This document shows, piece after piece, positions 60,684 to 64,000 of a stretch of 64,000 nt of DNA. Source of the stretch: Mycolicibacterium parafortuitum (GTDB taxonomy: Bacteria; Actinomycetota; Actinomycetes; Mycobacteriales; Mycobacteriaceae); contig NZ_MVID01000023.1 in the NCBI RefSeq assembly GCF_002086815.1, forward strand, positions 49,586 to 113,585, read 5' to 3'. Every line of letters starts with the position of its first letter. Position 1 is the first letter of the stretch. The position numbers were made by a program, and so were the translations under genes. Under the pieces are notes generated by a model. That model was not told where the DNA came from. It ran no database searches and saw nothing but the letters and a program-made list of their open reading frames with translations.

Positions 60684-62417
60684 GTGACCGAGACCGCGTC
60701 CACCGCTGAGCACGACCCTGCGCCGACTGAGACGGCCCCTGAAACCGGGGCCAACCCCCAGACACGCGCGCAGGTCCGGCGCAGCTGGTGGGTCCGGCAC
60801 TACACCTTCACCGGCACCGCGGTCGGCCTGGTTTTCCTGTTCCTGTCGCTGACACCGTCGCTGCTGCCGCGCGGACCGCTGTTCCAGGGCCTGGTCAGCG
60901 GCGGCGCCGGGGCCGTCGGGTACGGCCTCGGGGTGTTCTCGGTGTGGCTGGTGCGGTACATGCGGTCCAAGGACACCAGTCCGTCCGCACCGCGCTGGGC
61001 GTGGACGGTGCTGGTCGCGGCGGGCCTGGTCGGCCTGGTAGTGATGATCTTCCGGTTCCACAGCTGGCAGGACGACGTCCGCGACCTGATGGGGGTGCCG
61101 CGGCTCGGGTTCTGGGATTACCCGCTGGCCGCGGCGATCTCGGTGGTGACGCTGTTCGTGCTGGTCGAGATCGGCCAGCTGGTCGGGCGTCTGGTGCGCT
61201 TCCTGGTGCGGCAGGTCGACCGTGTGGCGCCGCCGAGGATCGCCGCCGTCGTCGTGGTGGCACTGCTGCTCGCGCTGACCATCGCACTGCTCAACGGTGT
61301 CGTGGTGCGGTTCGCGATGAGCACGATCAACAAGACCTTCGCGGCGGTCAACGACGAGACCGATCCCGACAATCCGGCGCCGACATCGCCGTTGCGCTCG
61401 GGCGGACCCGAATCGTTGGTCAGCTGGGAGTCGTTGGGACATCAGGGCCGGGTGTTCATCTCCGGCGGCCCGACAGTCGAGGAGCTCACCGAGTTCAACG
61501 GCACCCCGGCCGTCGAACCGGTCCGCGCGTACGCCGGGCTGCATTCCGCCGACGGCATCAAGGAGACCGCAGCGCTTGCGGCACAGGAACTCCTGCGCAC
61601 CGGCGGCCTGGACCGGGCCGTCGTCGCGGTCGCGACCACGACCGGTACCGGCTGGATCAACGAGGCCGAGGCGTCCGCGCTGGAGTACATGTACAACGGC
61701 GACACCGCGATCGTGTCGATGCAGTACTCGTTCCTGCCCAGCTGGTTGTCGTTCCTCGTGGACAAGGAGAACGCCCGGCAGGCGGGTCAGGCGCTGTTCG
61801 AGGCGGTCGACGCGCTGGTGCGCGAGATGCCCGAAGCCGAGCGCCCGAAACTGGTCGTGTTCGGGGAGAGCCTCGGCAGTTTCGGCGGTGAGGCGCCGTT
61901 CCTCGCGCTGAACAACCTGATCGCGCGCACCGACGGCGCGCTGTTCAGCGGGCCGACGTTCAACAACACGATCTGGGAGGACCTGACCCGCAACCGCGAT
62001 CCCCATTCCCCGGAGTGGTTGCCGGTCTACGACCGTGGCGAGAACGTCCGATTTGTCGCGGACGCGAAAGACCTTGAGCGCCCGACTGATCCGTGGGGGC
62101 AGCCCAGGGTGGTGTATCTGCAGCACGCGTCGGACCCGATCGCGTGGTGGAACACCGAACTGCTGTTCACCAAACCGGACTGGCTGCGCGAGGCGCGGGG
62201 CTCGGATGTGTCGCCCGACATGGAGTGGATCCCGGTCGTCACGTTCCTGCAGGTGTCGGCGGACATGGCGGTGGCCATCGACGTGCCCGACGGACACGGC
62301 CACGTCTACGTCCGCGACGTCGCGAACGCCTGGGCGGCGATCCTGCAGCCGCCGGGCTGGACCCCGGAGAAGACCGAGAGACTGCGCGGACTGCTGCGCA
62401 GCGACGAGAACTCCTAG
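60684..62417 (+). CDS. Membrane alpha/beta hydrolase (Rv1069c type)
   Basis: The 577-residue protein starts with four to five transmembrane helices in the first 220 residues (TAVGLVFLFLSLTPSLLPRG, GAGAVGYGLGVFSVWLV, WTVLVAAGLVGLVVMI and more), then an extracytoplasmic or cytosolic alpha/beta-hydrolase domain (abhydrolase_9). The nucleophile elbow reads VFGESLGSFGG and the C-terminus has DGHGHVYVRDVANAWAAIL with the catalytic His. LTPSLLPR near residue 60 is a family hallmark. GTG start 9 bases after echA8. Its lipid substrate is unknown. The end overlaps the convergent rhodanese gene by 4 bases. Confidence 0.88.
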   Translation: MTETASTAEHDPAPTETAPETGANPQTRAQVRRSWWVRHYTFTGTAVGLVFLFLSLTPSLLPRGPLFQGLVSGGAGAVGYGLGVFSVWLVRYMRSKDTSPSAPRWAWTVLVAAGLVGLVVMIFRFHSWQDDVRDLMGVPRLGFWDYPLAAAISVVTLFVLVEIGQLVGRLVRFLVRQVDRVAPPRIAAVVVVALLLALTIALLNGVVVRFAMSTINKTFAAVNDETDPDNPAPTSPLRSGGPESLVSWESLGHQGRVFISGGPTVEELTEFNGTPAVEPVRAYAGLHSADGIKETAALAAQELLRTGGLDRAVVAVATTTGTGWINEAEASALEYMYNGDTAIVSMQYSFLPSWLSFLVDKENARQAGQALFEAVDALVREMPEAERPKLVVFGESLGSFGGEAPFLALNNLIARTDGALFSGPTFNNTIWEDLTRNRDPHSPEWLPVYDRGENVRFVADAKDLERPTDPWGQPRVVYLQHASDPIAWWNTELLFTKPDWLREARGSDVSPDMEWIPVVTFLQVSADMAVAIDVPDGHGHVYVRDVANAWAAILQPPGWTPEKTERLRGLLRSDENS

Positions 62418-62782
62418 TCCAGAACCTCTTTGAGGGCGTGATAGCCACCGATCACGTCGGTGGAGCGGTGCAGGCCGAGGCCTTTCAGCGACGCCGCGGC
62501 CAGGCTTGAGGTGTAGCCCTCCGAGCAGAGGATGACCCATTCGACGTCGTCGTCGACGGCCTGCGGGATCCGGGCGTCGCTGGTCGGGTCGCACCGCCAC
62601 TCCAGGACGTTTCGCTCGATGACCAGCGCGGCGGCGATCTCGCCTTCGGCGGCGCGCTGTGCCGCGGGACGGATGTCGACGAGCACGGCACCGCGGGCGA
62701 GCGCGGCGGGCACCTCGTGGGCGGCCAATCGGGTCAGCTTGGCCCGTGCGTCGTCGAGGACCTTGTCGATACGGCTGGCCAT
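62414..62782 (-). CDS. Single-domain rhodanese-like protein
   Basis: A 122-residue rhodanese domain: VLVDIRPAAQRAAEGEIAAAL with the CH2A-like motif, then VEWVILCSEGYTSSLAA with active-site Cys86 in the loop CSEGYTS, and GGYHALKEVLD. It moves sulfane sulfur. ATG 62782 overlaps the cysteine-dioxygenase stop (TGATG), so the two are a translationally coupled unit, pairing cysteine oxidation with persulfide or thiosulfate handling. Confidence 0.88.
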   Translation of the reverse strand: MASRIDKVLDDARAKLTRLAAHEVPAALARGAVLVDIRPAAQRAAEGEIAAALVIERNVLEWRCDPTSDARIPQAVDDDVEWVILCSEGYTSSLAAASLKGLGLHRSTDVIGGYHALKEVLD

Positions 62783-63318
62783 CAGTCGTGCTCCGGCTTG
62801 TCGGTGAGCTCGGTGCACTTGCGGCGCAACGTATTGCGTTCGGTCACCTCGTAGTAGGACATCACCGTGAGCGGCGGCGAGTACGCGTGCACGCTGAGGG
62901 TGGGGGTGGGCACGGGGCTTACCGGAGTGGCGATCCCGCCGGCGGTCACGGTCTCGCGGGCCCACACCACGTCGTGCACCCAGCCGAGGGGGAATGCGGC
63001 CTGGTCACCGGCGACCAGCTTGCGGTTGCGCAGCGCCTCACCGTCCCAACGGGTTTCGCGCAGCGCCCCGGAGACGACGGTCAGCGCGCCGAGCGAGCCG
63101 CCGTGGTCGTGCAGTTCGGTCGCCCGGTTCGGCACCCAGCTGATCAGCCAGACGTCGAGTTCGTCGTTGCCGTGCAGGCGGGTGAACCACCGCTCGCCGG
63201 TGGGTGGGCCGCCCGCGGGCAGCAGATGGTCGAAGTCTCCGCCGAGGACGTCGTCGGCGAAACGGTCGGTGACGTGCAGGAGGTCGGCAGGACGCAGACG
63301 GGTGGGAGCCAAGCTCAT
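62782..63318 (-). CDS. Cysteine dioxygenase type I
   Basis: The 178-residue cupin has the three iron ligands: His70 and His72 in LHDHGGS, and His144 in LSVHAYSPPL, with Tyr in MSYYEV as the active-site phenol. It oxidises cysteine to cysteine sulfinate, limiting free cysteine. It is complete at typical bacterial length. A tiny Cys-Cys reading frame lies about 50 bases upstream, suggesting cysteine-dependent attenuation. It forms an operon with the rhodanese gene. Confidence 0.92.
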   Translation of the reverse strand: MSLAPTRLRPADLLHVTDRFADDVLGGDFDHLLPAGGPPTGERWFTRLHGNDELDVWLISWVPNRATELHDHGGSLGALTVVSGALRETRWDGEALRNRKLVAGDQAAFPLGWVHDVVWARETVTAGGIATPVSPVPTPTLSVHAYSPPLTVMSYYEVTERNTLRRKCTELTDKPEHD

Positions 63319-63364
63319 CAGGGAACTCCAGGGACGGACGAAACGAAGGATCAGGGGGTCGGCG

Positions 63365-63406
63365 CTAGGCCGGACAACACTCCTGGGTTCGCGTCACGTC
63401 GATCAC
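63365..63406 (-). CDS. Cys-Cys leader peptide (cysteine-responsive uORF)
   Basis: Reading from GTG 63406 gives MIDVTRTQECCPA followed by TAG at 63365-63367; an inner GTG at 63397 gives MTRTQECCPA. Two consecutive TGT codons sit 3 codons before the stop. It lies 47 bases upstream of the cysteine dioxygenase start. Leaderless polycysteine ORFs before sulfur genes are reported as cysteine attenuators in mycobacteria; this matches that class by position, length and codons. No -10 box of consensus type was seen at either start. Confidence 0.65.
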   Translation of the reverse strand: MIDVTRTQECCPA

Positions 63407-63532
63407 CGGGCCAGTGTTCCACAGGCCGGGGCGCGCTCGCCACCTGCGGACCTTAACCTCACGGTGAATCTAAAAACCCGCAGTTGGCACCCTGATCCCC
63501 CCATCTGCGCCGCGGTTGCCTACATTGGCGGC

Positions 63533-63949
63533 ATGCAACGGTCCCTTCTGGCCCGTACCGCGGGCACTGTCGTCGCCCTGGCGGCGACCGCGGCATGTGC
63601 GACACCGACCGACACTCCCCCGCCCGCCTCCAGCACGGTCTCGCAGTCCCCGCCCGCCGGGCAGGCGGTGGCGCCGGGGGTGTCCCCGGGCGGGGTGACC
63701 ACGGCCGTCGACGCGCCGGCGGAGTCGACCGAGGACGACTACTTCCAGGCCTGCCTGGCCGCGAAGACCTGGATGGACCAGCAGGGCGGTGATCCGCGGT
63801 CGCAGATCGAGCCCTACCTGAAGACGTTGCAGACGCAGCCGACGGCCGGGCCCGCGACGTTCGGCACGCCGTGGCCCGACCTGTCGCCCGGCCGGCAGGC
63901 CGCGGTCATCGTCGCCGTGGAGGCGGCCGCCGACGCGCTGTGCGGCTAG
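63533..63949 (+). CDS. lpqV: Lipoprotein LpqV
   Basis: The 138-residue protein has a lipoprotein signal (LLARTAGTVVALAATAAC, lipid Cys22; the -3 residue is Thr, slightly unusual), a Pro/Ser/Thr-rich linker (24-55) and the LpqV core GVSPGGVTTAVDAPAESTED, FQACLAAKTWMDQQ, and SPGRQAAVIVAVEAAADALCG with two cysteines that may pair. It matches remembered LpqV (Rv1064c). Surface-exposed lipoprotein of unknown function. It is divergent from the cysteine dioxygenase operon. Confidence 0.88.
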   Translation: MQRSLLARTAGTVVALAATAACATPTDTPPPASSTVSQSPPAGQAVAPGVSPGGVTTAVDAPAESTEDDYFQACLAAKTWMDQQGGDPRSQIEPYLKTLQTQPTAGPATFGTPWPDLSPGRQAAVIVAVEAAADALCG

Positions 63950-64000
63950 GAGCCTGCTGAATTAATCCGGCGTGGTGGCGGGGTTTGCGGCTGGGTTCTC

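Noticed and set aside
60678..62600. A 640-codon frame on the - strand opposite the Rv1069c-type hydrolase
   Set aside because: Shadow frame; extremely Arg/Gln/His/Asp-rich, no motif, and the + strand protein has clear membrane helices and a GESLG nucleophile.

Overview
The window reads as a chromosomal stretch of a fast-growing mycobacterium (Mycolicibacterium type). The base composition is high-GC throughout, GTG and TTG starts are common, 4-base ATGA/GTGA overlaps are frequent, and from about 11.7 kb to the right end the gene order follows, in reversed orientation, the Mycobacterium tuberculosis segment Rv1112 to Rv1064c (recalled from general knowledge, not searched). No rRNA, tRNA, CRISPR array, insertion sequence or phage gene was seen.

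Region 1 (1-11.7 kb) is accessory and hypothetical-rich. It holds an MFS exporter divergent from an XRE-cupin regulator with a symmetric promoter between them, a limonene-epoxide-hydrolase-type protein, a lipocalin-like (AttH/CrtC) protein, a membrane-anchored class III nucleotide cyclase, a permuted papain-like hydrolase, a frameshifted DUF222/HNH endonuclease gene, a small exported protein ending in a perfect hairpin, an F420-type reductase, a DUF4344 lipoprotein metallopeptidase, and VOC, DUF1801 and methyltransferase genes.

Region 2 (11.7-31.6 kb) is mostly core: ychF, a DUF6542 membrane protein, a penicillin-binding lipoprotein translationally coupled to ispH, a lipid-droplet protein coupled to xseA-xseB, the steroid 3-beta-dehydrogenase gene hsd under a KstR operator, a membrane GGDEF-EAL protein, two coupled SDR genes behind a KstR-like site, an AI-2E-type permease, a dienelactone hydrolase, DUF4245, glpX and fum.

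Region 3 (31.6-45.8 kb) holds a polysaccharide deacetylase, phoH2 with its small upstream overlapping gene, desA2, a long-type serine hydroxymethyltransferase, a DUF885 peptidase, coaA, a cluster of three membrane proteins, a short-chain Z-prenyl diphosphate synthase, a hemolysin III protein, a ketosteroid-isomerase-like protein, and the DUF255-Rv1083-mca operon of mycothiol detoxification.

Region 4 (45.8-64 kb) holds a DUF4307 protein, greA, a GPP34 protein, the reverse transsulfuration pair metB and cbs with a rearranged pra locus between them, a lipU-like esterase, an SGNH esterase, a thiolase with a KstR-like site, purT, an AbiEi-like/DUF559 nuclease-fold protein bracketed by two identical-layout 60-bp hairpin repeats, a Bax-inhibitor-1 protein, echA9-echA8, a membrane alpha/beta hydrolase, a cysteine dioxygenase-rhodanese operon preceded by a tiny Cys-Cys reading frame, and lpqV. 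Sulfur metabolism (cbs, metB, mca, cysteine dioxygenase, rhodanese) and lipid/steroid metabolism (hsd, SDR pair, thiolase, echA genes, lipid-droplet protein) are the recurring themes.

The most interesting signals are the Cys-Cys leader before cysteine dioxygenase, the repeat-bracketed AbiEi/DUF559 gene, the two additional KstR-like operators, the symmetric bidirectional promoter at 837-852, and the rearranged pra locus.
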